Assembly (NCBI GenBank): GCA_036873135.1
Contig: JAPTYO010000059.1
Span: 9,355,066 to 9,419,065, forward strand
Direction: 5' to 3'
Length of the DNA stretch: 64,000 nucleotides
From: Clarkia xantiana subsp. parviflora
Taxonomy: Eukaryota; Streptophyta; Magnoliopsida; Myrtales; Onagraceae
The translations under genes were made by a program, and so were the position numbers. A model generated the notes under the pieces. That model did not search any database and was not told where the DNA came from. It saw only the letters and a list, made by a program, of their open reading frames with translations. Shown in pieces: positions 12,741 to 23,135 of the stretch (the first letter of the stretch is position 1; each line of letters starts with the position of its first letter).

Positions 12741-12836
12741 GATATCCGCATTGGTTTTATTTAAATTATATTATTTAAAGTTGTTACGTAGAAATTTAAG
12801 TATACTTTAAATAATACGTAAATTTAAGAAACATGT
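12741..12836. mobile_element. Tourist-like MITE, left part (split by gypsy copy A)
   Basis: The stretch starts GATATCCGCATTGGTTTTAT and runs through TACTTTAAATAATACGTAAA, matching the first ~90 bp of the complete MITE at 14631-15047. Its right part resumes at 19271 beyond the inserted LTR element. The interruption leaves the 5-bp duplication CATGT (12832-12836) against CACGT (19271-19275). Confidence 0.75.
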
Positions 12837-13558
12837 TGTTGGAATCAAAATGACGTCTTGAACTTTAAGTAATAGACGTTGAGGTATCGTCGTAGGCTAG
12901 CTCTCTTAGGTATCTTTCTTGACCTCTCGGTACTTAGTTTCCTTTTGAGGCTTGTGTGAGGCGAGGACTTGAAAAGGGTTGAGGATGGCCCCTGATTCCA
13001 TTCCGAAGCTTAATTCAGTAATGGATTTAGAGAGAATAATATAGAGTATTAAGCTAAACTTAACCTAATGTTTTAGAATGTACCCCTATTTATAGGGAGA
13101 TATTACCAACTTTATATGGCGGCTACCCTATGGGGAGGGTTTCTGTCCAGAGTCGGCTTAAGCAGGTGACAAGCAGGTTGCCACATCGTATTTCCTTAGC
13201 CGGGAAGGTTTCTTCCTTTGGCAGTGGAAGTAGGTCGCCACCTATACTTTTCCTTGGGAGGAATGTTTGCTTCTTATGGCGGCTGAAACAGGTCGCCACA
13301 TGTCCATTTCCTTAAGAGGAAGGGTTTCTGATGAGACTTCGATTGTCGACTCGACTTACTCTTTAATAGGGAAGGGCTTTAGGCAGTCGCATTTATCTTG
13401 TTAATCGTACTCTAGCAGTCGACTTCTTCGAATGTGATCGTCGACCTTTTACTTTTGTTTTATCATTTTGAACAAGGTTGGTCGACGACTTATCGATCTC
13501 GCCTTTTAAACGTGCTCGACTTTATTCTACTCATGTCGTGTCTAATCGTAACCCAACA
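12837..13558 (-). repeat. 3' LTR of gypsy copy A
   Basis: Starts TGTTGGAATCAAAATGAC and ends CGTAACCCAACA on the plus strand, that is TG...CA on either strand. It matches 18544-19270. In element orientation a TATA box (TATAAATA, complement at 13087-13094) lies in the U3/R area. It contains the degenerate ~57-60-bp repeats around the word GGCGACCTGCTTC that also occur in the LTRs of copies B and C. Confidence 0.9.
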
Positions 13559-13573
13559 CTTGCCCCCGAGACT
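13559..13573 (-). other. Polypurine tract of gypsy copy A
   Basis: Plus-strand CTTGCCCCCGAGACT reads AGTCTCGGGGGCAAG in the element's direction and abuts the 3' LTR. The same tract, TCTTGGGGGCAAG, sits next to the 3' LTR of copy B at 37561-37573. This is the usual second-strand primer of LTR elements. Confidence 0.8.
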
Positions 13574-13891
13574 TAAGTCGTCAACTTCATTCATGAAGAG
13601 GAGGTCTTGAGTCGAGTATAATTTTTGAATACCTCTCAGCGAGATTCTGTCTTCATTCTGCTAGTTTACAAGCTTTTGATATGTGGATTAGAAAAGTTCA
13701 CCTTTAGTCGAGGTTTGGTGCTCAGCTGATGGCTTTCCTGACCGTTGGAGGTTTTGGAGAAGCTGGAGAGTCATTTCGATAAACTTCTTGACAGGTGCAA
13801 GGTAACGGTCATGTTGTCAGTGGACGAACCAATGAATGACTGACCTCGGGAAGGCTTCCTTGGGAAGTTATTCCACCGGTGGAGGCTTTAG

Positions 13892-13899
13892 TATAAATA
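13892..13899 (+). promoter_or_regulatory. TATA box of the antisense gene in copy A
   Basis: TATAAATA lies 104 bp upstream of the ATG at 13996, on the strand opposite to gag. The corresponding box in copy B (complement at 37232-37239) is 98 bp from its ATG, in the shared context GTATAAATACC. Conservation of sequence and spacing supports a real core promoter. Confidence 0.65.
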
Positions 13900-13995
13900 C
13901 CCTTATCACCTCTCCATTCTTTATATCTGTCTTCACTTTTGTGACTTGGTTTGATTCTTAGGAAAGAGGTTATTCTTAAGTAAGCAACGGGTATT

Positions 13996-15784
13996 ATGGC
14001 TGATCATCCTCCCTCAGGTATTCCGGGGTATCTTCTTTTAAGATTGCTATTCTAATCTCCTAAGGTTTTTTGATAATGTGGATCTTTCTTCCTTTTTTAG
14101 ACTTTATCTAAATGATCCTTCGTAATCATCGCCGGGCTATGGCGCGAGCCTCTTCTGCCCCCCGGTCTAAGGGAGCTAACAACGGGATATCTATTGATAC
14201 TCCAATCGACGTTGAGGCTATTCCCTCTGTTGCAAAGTCGCCGTCAAAGCTGCCTCCTGACGAAGGCAAGGTAAAAGATACCATTCGTCGTTCCTATCAA
14301 GATAGGGGTACTTGCTCTTGACGGAAAAGAAGGCGAGGTGAGGATTCTTCCTCTTCTTCGTCAACTCGCCTATCTCCACCTCGTGCTGAGGCGTCGACTC
14401 GAATATCCCCTCCTCATGCTGAGACGTCCTCTAGTGGTCTTCCAAATTATGAAGGTCCTCCTTTTGACTGGGATATATTGTTAGGCCAATCTACTGTTTT
14501 TTCCAAGGATTGGAACCCTCTTCACTCTTTGCATGGGTATTCTCTTAAAGAGGGACATTCGATCGTCAATTCTGATTTGGCCCTTCATTTATTGAATGCT
14601 TCTATTCCTCCTCAGGATCGTCGTCGCTTAGAGCATCCACAATGGTTTTACATAAATTGTATTCTTTAAAGTTGCCACGTAGACATTTATGTACACTTTA
14701 AGTAATACGTAAATTTAAGACAAACGTAAAAAATATTTTCTCTACAATCGTATTACTTAAATATATTCCTTAAATATATTTTATTATTATATTTTCCAAC
14801 AACCACCAATAAGATATTAACATTAATTATAAAATGAATTAATTTATAATAAAAAATTGGTTACGTAATACATAGTGCATTACTTAAATTTAAGGAATGC
14901 TTTATGTAAAAACATAAATTTATGTGTGGGTCCCATCTTTAAGGAATGCTATGTAAAACCACTGTAGATAGTTTTTATTGCTTTACTTAAATAAACATGT
15001 AGGACCCACGTTTACGTAATGTTTACGTAATACCACTGTGGATGCTCTTAGGAACGAACCCGGGAGAGGTAAAGAAGGCTACTCGCTTTTTTCTCTTGAA
15101 ACAGGCTGAAGTAAGTGCAACCCCATTTTGTGTTTATTGAATCCATTCTTTGTTTGTAGTGACTTGACCTTCCTCCGATTATTTCCTCCCATGGGTTTCC
15201 CGGGATTCTCTCCAATTTTCACGTTTGATGATTGATCTCCTTAAGGAGTTACAGGCGACCAGGGAGAAGCTTAAAATTTCAATATCTTCTGAGATTGTAG
15301 GAGATGTCCAACACCTTCGAGAGGAGAATGCCCAATTGAAGGAGGATGTCAAACTAGCAAATGAGACCTCTTTCTTCTTGCGGCGAGACCTCTGAAAGAG
15401 TGAAGAGTCTCTACAGAGCTCTATTTCTTTAATGAAAGAGCATCGCCATTTGCTGGAGAAGAAGAACAAGGAGAAGGATAACCTCAGAGTTGAGAAAATA
15501 ATACTCCGTGAGAGGGTCGATGTGCTGCAAAAGGAGATGTCGAGCTTGATGAAGTCTGAAGCTAAGGCTGTGTAAAATTACAAAGCGAGTTCTGTTTTCT
15601 AAATAGATATTGCAGTAGCCGCCTCTGACCTACTTTTCCCTTCTTTAAAATAGATTGTAGTCAACCTGAGAGCATATCAACCCGACTTCCCTTTTTCTCA
15701 AGTTCCTCTTCTTCAGCAGTTTTTAGAGATCCCTACTGAAGGGGATGACATTGTTTCTTCCTCTAAGGGAAAAAAGGCTTTGTA
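13996..15784 (+). pseudogene. Antisense coiled-coil gene of gypsy copy A (broken)
   Basis: Opposite in strand to gag. The frame opens with MADHPPS (13996-14016), followed by a probable short intron ending in TTTTTTAG at 14100, then MILRNHRRAMARASSAPRS from 14112, a Ser/Arg/Pro-rich stretch, a block containing GPPFDWDILLGQS and LALHLLNASIPPQDRRRL, then, beyond a MITE inserted at 14631-15047, a helical coiled coil (about 15230-15650, for example LREENAQLKEDVKL) and the tail AYQPDFPFSQVPLLQQFLEI, with the last stop (TAA) at 15782-15784. Several stops interrupt it. Copy B has the homologous gene in the same place and direction. Extra antisense reading frames between pol and the 3' LTR are known in plant gypsy elements; function is unknown. 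Confidence 0.65.
14631..15047. mobile_element. Tourist-like MITE (PIF/Harbinger type), intact
   Basis: Terminal inverted repeats GAGCATCCACAATGGTTTTAC and the inverse GTAATACCACTGTGGATGCTC, 417 bp, AT-rich interior, no coding capacity, and a TTA duplication at 14628-14630 and 15048-15050. A 3-bp TTA/TAA target with these ends is characteristic of Tourist-like MITEs mobilised by PIF/Harbinger transposases. It disrupts the antisense gene of gypsy copy A. A second copy of the family is split between 12741-12836 and 19271-19593. Confidence 0.88.
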
Positions 15785-15889
15785 AACAATTACTTTCTAG
15801 GATGCTTCTCTTAAGATTGATCCCTTATGTAAGAAATTTCTCTTTATAATGAAAGGTTCTATCACTTGCAACTTTTGATGAATATACGA

Positions 15890-16455
15890 CGTACCTAAAC
15901 TTCATTACTGTTTCAGGCAAATAGCGTCAATTGTTAATATTGCAGACGTCGACTTTGATCTTCTATCGAGTTGTTGTCGTACCTAGGCTTTATTGCCATT
16001 TTGGGCACATAAGATCGACAATCGATTTGTAGACCTTTGATTCTTCAATCGAGTTGTCGCTGTACCTAGACTTTATTGTCATTTTGGGCACATAAGGTCG
16101 ACAATCGATTTGTAGACCTTTGATTCTTCGATCGAGTTGTCGCCGTACCTAGGTTTTATTTCCATTTTGGGCACATAAGGTCGACAATCGATTTGTAGGC
16201 CTTTGATTTTTCGATCGAGTTGTCGCTGTACCTAGGCTTTATTGCCATTTTGGGCACATAAGGTCGACAATCGATTTGTAGGCCTTTGATTCTTCGATCG
16301 AGTTGTCACCGTACCTAGACTTTATTGCCATTTTGGGCACATAAGGTCGACAATCGATTTGCAGGCCTTTGATTCTTCGATCGAGTTGTCGCCGTACCTA
16401 GGCTTTATTGCCATTTTGGACACATAAGGTCGACAATCGATTTGTAGACCTTTGA
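15890..16455. repeat. 83-bp tandem array in gypsy copy A
   Basis: The word CGACAATCGATTTGTAG recurs at 16016, 16099, 16182, 16265, 16348 and 16431, a strict 83-bp period, with a diverged unit before it. Each unit contains TACCTAGGCTTTATTGCCAT and TTTTGGGCACATAAG. An array of related 81-bp units stands at the same place in copy B (33945-34690). It lies between the 3' ends of the protease frame and the antisense gene. The units are contiguous with no unique spacers, so it is a minisatellite, not a CRISPR. Confidence 0.92.
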
Positions 16456-16598
16456 ATGATGGTAATATTGGAACGATTTCTTGTAAAGAAAAAGGGATCT
16501 CGAGGGATCATATTTATTCATCGTCTCCTGGATATTACATCAAAAAAGAGACTTCGAAACATTAGTCATAATAAAAAGGCATCTACTCTAGAAGCTTA

Positions 16599-18509
16599 CT
16601 ATAACTTCTCTGAGCGTCTTGTCGACGTGTTGTAACAGTGCCTCGCCATAGCGTGATCTCCTTGAACCTCGCAAATTCCCTTTGGTTTGGAGAATTTCAT
16701 TACTTGATGTGATGGGACAATTCGGTGAGGATTGAGAGTAGTTCTACCGATGATGGCGTTGTATGACGAGGTGGCATCGACCACTACAAAGAGTATATCC
16801 ACTTGTAAAACCTTTTCACCTTTTCCCAAAATAGTGGTTAGTCGAATAGCCCCCATGGGGTAGATGGTTTCCCCTGTGAAGCCTATTAAAGGGAAGTTGA
16901 CTTTCTTTAGATCCCTTATGGTGAATCCTAATTATAGGAATGCTTGATAGAAGAGTATGTCTGTCGAGCTTCCACTGTCAATAAGAAACCTTTTAACCTT
17001 GTATGTGGATATGAGGAGAGTAACCACCAAGGCGTCTTCATGCGGTTGATCCACCTTCAACAGATCGCTGGCGGTGAAGCTAATAATCTTGAGCTTAGGT
17101 TCTCGAGGCTTTTTCCCATTACTGTCGCCGTGGATATTTGAGCCGCATATACTTATTGGGCTGAATTTGTTCCCCCTCCTGAGGCGAATCCTCCCATGAT
17201 GACATTTACTGTCCCCCTTTGAATGGGGGCGAGATGGTCATGAGGGGGGATCGAGAATTTCCCCTCGGGCTACGACTTCGCTTCTTTGGGGTATTGGCAG
17301 GCTTCTCGACAAATTTTAGAAGTTTACCTCTTTGAATGAGGGTCTCGATATCTTGCTTCAATATGGTACATTCATTCGTGTCATGCCCCCTCGTTTGGTG
17401 ATATCGACAATAGGCATTTATTTGTCGGAAAGCCCCTTCTCGCCCCTCCTCTCTCTTGGATGGTCGAGAAGCAGAACCTTCCTCGACTTTAGTCGGAACA
17501 ATCTGTCTCTTGACTTCTATGGGCGATCTTTCATGTGACATCTCCAAGTCGATGTACTTCTTAACCTTGATGGCGAGAGCGTCAATCTTTCGTACTGGCT
17601 TCATCACCATGCTATCCTTCAGAGCTTGACTCTGAACTCTGAGACCTCTCTTGAAAGTTCTGATTAACTCGCCATCAGTGGCGTCTTCATTCAACTGCTG
17701 GAGTATCTTGTGGTATCTAGTATAATAATTGGCTAAGGTCTCATCAGGACCTTACTCAATTTTATCTAGAAAATCCATGCTCTTGAGGCGTTGCATTTGG
17801 CCTATATGGCCTTCTATGAACTTAGTCTTCAGTTCTTCCCATGAGTCGATCGAATTGTCGGGAAGGTCATAAAACCAAGTGGATGCCTCTTCCTTCAGTG
17901 TTGTTGGGAAGAGTGCCGCATAATGATCAGGTTGCCCCTCTTCCTAAGAGGAAAGAGTTGTGGGCGTTGATATGGCGACCGAGATCTCCCTCGTCTGTGT
18001 AATCATCGATGTTCCTCGCAAAGACTTGCGGAGGAACTCGAACAATAAGCAGATTGTTTGCCCCTCTTCTCTTCTTCTCCAGTAATTTCTCTACCTGTCT
18101 TATAATGAATAGGACAGGACTTTTGCTCGCGTCTCGACGTCGGGAGCCTTGGGGATTTCTTTTCCAGGAGGTTTTCATCTACAATCTTCACACTGGAGGC
18201 CACTTCTTCCTTTTGGGAGGCCTCTCGAGTTGGTTCCTTTTTTTCAGGAATATTTTTCGCCTGGGCCTGGTTCCAAAAGGCTATGAAAGCTGTCATTACC
18301 TCCTGAGGGACAGCCGAATGGACTGTTCTCGCCTCTTCCGGATTAGGTAGTGACTTGGAATGGCTAAGATTCTCTTCGCCACCAGTACCATTAGCTTGGG
18401 GCACTGGTGGGTCTTCTTCTGGTGTGGGTCTTGAGGTAGTGGGACTTGCTTGAGTGTTTCCCATCTCCTCAACCACGGGGTTTGGTATCTTGTTCTTTTC
18501 GGAGGCCAT
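16599..18509 (-). pseudogene. gag: Gag and aspartic protease of gypsy copy A (broken)
   Basis: The ATG is at 18509-18507 (MASEKNKIPNPVVEE). Gag continues through AFIAFWNQAQAK and, after frameshifts, the capsid region and the zinc-knuckle-like CRYHQTRGHDTNEC near 17380. The protease part shows the catalytic LIDSGSS near 16965-16985 and the C-terminal AIIGRTTLNPHRI, and the frame ends CYNTSTRRSEKL at 16599. A stop falls inside the protease (after YQAFL). Gag packages the RNA and the protease matures it. No polymerase follows. Confidence 0.82.
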
Positions 18510-18524
18510 GACTTTTTGATCTGT

Positions 18525-18541
18525 TCCCACAGACGGCGCCA
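18525..18541 (-). other. Primer-binding site of gypsy copy A
   Basis: Reads TGGCGCCGTCTGTGGGA in element orientation, two bases inside the 5' LTR. The first eight bases pair with a tRNA 3' end of CGGCGCCA, as in tRNA-Asp, which Tat-type gypsy elements often use. The remaining match to that tRNA is not perfect, so the tRNA is an inference. The same site follows the 5' LTRs of copies B (23119) and C (59234). Confidence 0.7.
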
Positions 18542-18543
18542 AA

Positions 18544-19270
18544 TGTTGGGATCAAAATGACGTCCTTGAACTTCAAGTAATGGACTTCGAGGTATCGCCG
18601 TAGGCTAGCTCTCTTAGGTATCTTTCTTGACCTCTTGGGTACTTAGTTTCCTTTTGAGGCTTGTGTGAGGCGAGGACCCTAAAAGGGGTGGGGATGGCCC
18701 CTGATTCCATTCTGAAACTTAAGTCAGTAATGGATTTAGAGAGAATAATATAGAGTATTAAGCAAAATTTAACCTAATGTTTTAGAATACCCTTATTTAG
18801 AGGGAAATATTACCGACTTTATATGGCGGCTACCCTATGGGGAGGGTTTCTGTCCAGAGTCGGCTTAAGCAGGTGACAAGTAGGTTGCCACCTCATCTTT
18901 CCTTAGCTGGGAAGGTTTCTTCCTTTGGCGGTGGAAGCAGGTCGCCACCTATGCTTTTCCTTGGGAGGAAGGTTTGCTTCTTAAGGCGGCTGAAGTAGGT
19001 CGCCACATGTCCCTTTCCTTAAGAGGAAGGGTTTCTGATGAGACTTCGATTGTCGACTCGACTTACTCTTTAATAGCGAAAGGCTTTAGGCAACCTAGTC
19101 GCCTTTATCTTGTTAATCATACTTTAGAAGTCGACTTCTTCGAATGTGATCGTCGACCTTTTACCTTTGTTTTATCATTTTGAACAATGTTGGTCGACGA
19201 CTTATCGATCTCGCCTTTTAAACGTGCTCGACTTTATTCTAGTCACGTCGTGTCTAATCGTAACCCAACA
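18544..19270 (-). repeat. 5' LTR of gypsy copy A
   Basis: Begins TGTTGGGATCAAAATGACG and ends CGTAACCCAACA on the plus strand, matching 12837-13558 with scattered differences. In element orientation the TATA box seen in the other LTR is altered here (plus-strand CCCTTATTTAGAGG near 18790), so this copy may have lost its core promoter. Confidence 0.9.
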
Positions 19271-19593
19271 CACGTAAACAATATTTGTTCTGCAATCGTA
19301 TTACTTAAACATATATATTCCTTAAATATATTTTATTATTAAATTTTCCAACCACCGCCAATAAGATATTAACATTAATTATAAAATGAATTAATTTATA
19401 ATTCAAAATTGGTTACGTAATACATAGTGCATTCCTTAAATTTAAGGAATATATTACGTAAAAATATGTGGGTCCCACTTTTAAAAAATGCTATGTAAAA
19501 CCATTGTAGCTCATTTTTATACGTTTTATATAAAAAAATGTGTTAACATATATTTAAAAAATAGTATAGTATGTAATACCATCGTGGATGCTC
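19271..19593. mobile_element. Tourist-like MITE, right part (split by gypsy copy A)
   Basis: Continues the MITE begun at 12741. It matches the inner and right parts of 14631-15047, including AAGATATTAACATTAATTAT and the right terminus GTAATACCATCGTGGATGCTC. No clean TTA duplication remains around the reunited element. Confidence 0.8.
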
Positions 19594-20539
19594 AACGCCT
19601 TAAAAACAGTCGATTCTATTTTTCTAAAAGTAGATCCTAGTTGAAAACGTGTAATATCAAATTTTCATAACTCATCTACTATATTATAATAATTCGGCTG
19701 CGGAGGCTCTCTGGCTGACACGTGTGCGGTTCGCTAAGTCATCATTTCCTAATTTAATTGGCATTTAATTGGAGTTCTATAAATTTAGATACAACATATT
19801 GATTAGATGTAAATTAATAAAAAAAAAAAATTGTCTCAAATTTTTAATAATGCTTACTAGTTACTATGGGTTTGTTTTCTATTAGTGTAATGTATTGTTT
19901 ATGTTTTAATGTAGTGTGTTATGTATTATTGATAATAGAAAAATATTATTATGCAAATAACAAGCCATGAGACTAGCTCGATTGCTTGCGGGTTTTTGCA
20001 CACGCACAAGATTATCACATTAATTCCATATTATAACAGGTAAAATAATATTAATTCATCTGATCCTTCCTCTATATATATATGCATGAGAACCTACTAT
20101 GGAATAGCATGGAAGATAAAACAATGAGGTGGAGAAGGTTTATTAGTATTAATAATGTTTTTTTTTGCCAAATTATGTGATATCAATTTGACAAATTATA
20201 TGCTCTCACGTGGCCAGTTAAATGAAAAGTTGATGGAAGAGACTTGATGGAGAAAAAACAACATTCACACAAAAAAATACTGTTGGATCAAGCGAAATTT
20301 TTTTATAGTAACCAAATTTATAGTATCATAGGAACTATTAATCCTAATATTAATTAACAAACATAAAAATTATCAGATGCTTTTATCAATCAATGTAAAA
20401 AAACTACTTACCCTAATTATATAAATAAGGGTTAATTACTAAATTGCTATCCAAATTTGATATGAATGTGCAAATTGCTACCTAGAATTTTTTTAGCAAA
20501 TTCCTAGTCGAACTTTCTATATTGTGTAGATCAGAAATT
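19594..20539. other. AT-rich spacer, possible Helitron 5' end
   Basis: No gene was seen. At about 19675 the sequence TCTACTATATTATAATAATT followed by CGGCTGCGG resembles the 5' ends of plant Helitrons (TC start, then an AT-rich leader), but no matching hairpin and CTAG end was found before the LINE begins. The last 100 bp (from about 20447, GGGTTAATTACTAAATTGC) resembles the arm openings of the foldback elements but has no partner arm. Confidence 0.35.
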
Positions 20540-22332
20540 TGCTCCGGAGAGTTTCCAAACTCGGTTAATGAGATGTCGAGAAGCCTTGAAGCAATGGAAA
20601 AAACAACGTTTTGCTAACAATAAAGTAAGAATAAGGCATCTACAAGATAGTTTGGCTGTCATGCAGAATTCTTCAAACGATGAGCATAATCGGGAGGAGA
20701 AGATATCACTTAAAATCGAGCTTGAAGATATTTGGCGAAGTGAGGAAACTCATTGGAAGCAATGCTCGAGGATTCATTGGCTAGATGAGGGAGATATAAA
20801 CACGAAATTCTTTCATCTAACAACCCTTGCGAGAAGAAGAAGAAACAAGGTCCTTCGATTACGACGAGCGGACGGAACGTGCCTAGAGTCGGAGATAGCC
20901 ATTTTGATGGAATGTAACTGTTACTTTAAAGAGCTTTTTACGCCTGAGCATACCAATGATTGGGAGGAGGTTTTAGAATGTGTTCCAAGTGTTATAACAG
21001 ACACGATGAATGCTATAAGTTGACGAGGCACATAACGGACGACGAAATCAAAACGACGACTTTCTAACTAGGGGGTTCAAAAGCTCCGGGGCACGATGGT
21101 TTTACCGGTATGTTCTATCAACAATTTTAGGACGTAATTGGCCATGATGTTATCCACGCGGTCAGAACCTTCTTTGAAACAGGTACTACCCTTCCTAGCT
21201 TTTGTTATACCGATATCATGCTGATCCCAAAAGTGCCTAACCCTGTGAATACCACACAATTTTGACCCATTAGCTTGTGCAATTTTTGTTATAAAATAAT
21301 TTCGAAAGTCCTTGTTAACCGCCTTAAGACTATATTGCCTAACCTTATCACCCCTTTCCAAAGCGCTTTTGAATCTGGCAGGCTAATCCACGACAACATT
21401 CTTGTTGCTCATGAGGCTTTCCACCATTTGCGGATGCGGAATGGACGACGACGTGAGGAAGCCGCATTCAAAATTGACATGAACAAAGCCTACGATCAAG
21501 TGGAGTGGGGATTCTTGTTTGCGGTCATGCGAGCTTTTGGTTTCGATGCACGATGGATTGGATGGATTGAGACTTGTTTTACTAAAGTATAATATTGTGT
21601 GGTAGTAAATGGGAAGAAAACGAATCGGTTCCGTCCATCTCGTCGTATACGACAAGGTGATCCTTTATCACCTTATTTATTCATTTTAGTGGCCGATGTA
21701 CTTTCTAGAAAGATTCTACGAGCGGTTGAGAGGTGGGCGCTATTAGGGGTCACGATTAAGAGGAGTTGCCTGATCATTCATCATCTTCTTTTTGCAGATG
21801 ATTTGCTTTTATTCATCAAAGCCAATGAGTGTAATGCGAGGCAATTAAAAGCAATCTTGGAGGCATAAAGTCGTGCGTCAGGCCAAAGTATTAACCTTGA
21901 AAAATATGGTATATACTTTGGTTCTAATGTACGAGATCTTACAAAGAAGAAGTTGGATAGTGTACTTAGAATTCAAGCAGTGGCTAATACAGGCAAGTAC
22001 CTGGGTCTACAAACGATATGGGGAAGATCTAAGAGGGAAGCACTCGGTTTCTTACAATATCGGATTACGACCAAGCTAAATGGGTGGAAAAACCTGCTTT
22101 TAAACACCGCGGGGAGGGAAATTCTTATAAAGTCAGTCATCACGACTATACATACCTACACAATGACATTGTTTAAGCTCCCAAAGACATGGAGCGTAGA
22201 AGTTACACGCATGGTTGCTAAGTTTTGGTGGGGGCAGCGTGGGGATGAACAGAAATTACATTGGTGGAGGTGGAGTTGTATGACGTCACCTAAAGGAAGA
22301 GTGTGGTATGGGATTTGAGACTTCCATTCCTT
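20540..22332 (+). pseudogene. L1-type LINE 1, ORF2 fragment (5' part)
   Basis: Decayed non-LTR retrotransposon polymerase. It lacks ORF1 and endonuclease and begins in the linker before reverse transcriptase (RCREALKQWKKQRFANNK). RT motifs follow in order with stops and frameshifts between: FKIDMNKAYDQVEWGF (about 21470), RIRQGDPLSPYLFILVADVL (about 21645) and the catalytic LLFADDLLLF (about 21788). It then breaks at gypsy copy B and resumes at 38356. The intact relative at 43715 shows the same order of motifs. Confidence 0.85.
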
Positions 22333-23116
22333 TATAAAGGACATGCCAATGCATAGTCAAGAGCATACAAGTCGAGATCATACAAGTCAAGACTCATGAA
22401 AGAGAGTCGACGACTAATCATACTCAGAATGAATAAACAAGGATAAATAGTCGACACCAAATATTGAGAAAGTCGACAACTGAGGTCCTTGAAGACTGGC
22501 GACAAGTCTGTTCAAAACTCTCCCTCTTAAGGCAAGAGTCGAGTCGACAGCCAAATACTATTGAAGAAACTTTCCTACTAAGGAAAGGACAACTGGCAAC
22601 CTGCTTGCCGCCTCAGAGAAAACCTTCCCTCTTAAACAAGGGGCAGGTGGCGACCTACTTGTCACCTGCTAAACTGAAGAAACCTTCTTCTTAAGGAATG
22701 GTGAGGTGGCGACCTGCTTCAACTGCCAGAGGAAAGCCTTCCTAGCTAAGGAAAGATGAGGTGGCGGCCTACTTGTCACCTACTTACACCGACTCTGGAC
22801 AGAAACTCTCCCAAGAGGATAGCCGCCATTTAAAGTCGGTACACTTCCCCTATAAATAGGGGAACACTTTCATTATTTAATCATTTACATTCACATACTT
22901 TTATAGTATTCTCTCTCAAATTTCATTTGCTGACTTAAGCTTCGCAGTGGAATCAGGTGTCATCCCCACCCCTTTTCAGGTCCTCACCTACCAAAAGCAC
23001 CCTAAAGGAAATTAAGTACCCTCGAGGTCGAGAGAGAAACCTAAAGGAGCTAGCTACCGGCGAGACCTCGAAGTCCATTACCAGAAGCTCAAGGCCACAT
23101 CAACTTGATCCCAACA
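22333..23116 (+). repeat. 5' LTR of gypsy copy B (14 bp short at its start)
   Basis: Starts at TATAAAGGACATG, where the 3' LTR has TGTTGGGTTACGAT before the same word, and ends GATCCCAACA. A TATA box (TATAAATA) is at 22851-22858. It contains the repeats around GGCGACCTGCTTC. It adjoins LINE 1 directly, so a small deletion has removed the LTR tip. Confidence 0.88.
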
Positions 23117-23118
23117 TT

Positions 23119-23135
23119 TGGCGCCGTCTGTGGAA
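23119..23135 (+). other. Primer-binding site of gypsy copy B
   Basis: TGGCGCCGTCTGTGGAA follows the 5' LTR after two bases, the same site as in copies A and C. Confidence 0.7.

Larger units (their letters stand above)
12837..19270 (-). mobile_element. Ty3/gypsy LTR retrotransposon copy A (non-autonomous)
   Basis: Complete element in minus orientation, 6434 bp, bounded by LTRs of 722 and 727 bp and by a 5-bp target duplication with one mismatch. In its own direction it carries a primer-binding site, gag, aspartic protease, a tandem array, a gene on the opposite strand and a polypurine tract. No reverse transcriptase, RNase H or integrase motif is seen between protease and 3' LTR, so it would need enzymes from a partner. 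The gag and protease resemble the Tat/Ogre branch of plant gypsy elements. It sits about 380 bp upstream of the SPT6 start codon and interrupts a MITE. The two LTRs differ at many sites, so it is not young. Confidence 0.9.

Noticed and set aside
15890..16455. Regularly spaced repeats reminiscent of a CRISPR array
   Set aside because: Units are contiguous 83-bp copies without unique spacers, in a eukaryotic retrotransposon.
20447..20539. Fourth foldback element starting GGGTTAATTACT
   Set aside because: No inverted partner arm was found on the far side of LINE 1 near 39890-40320.
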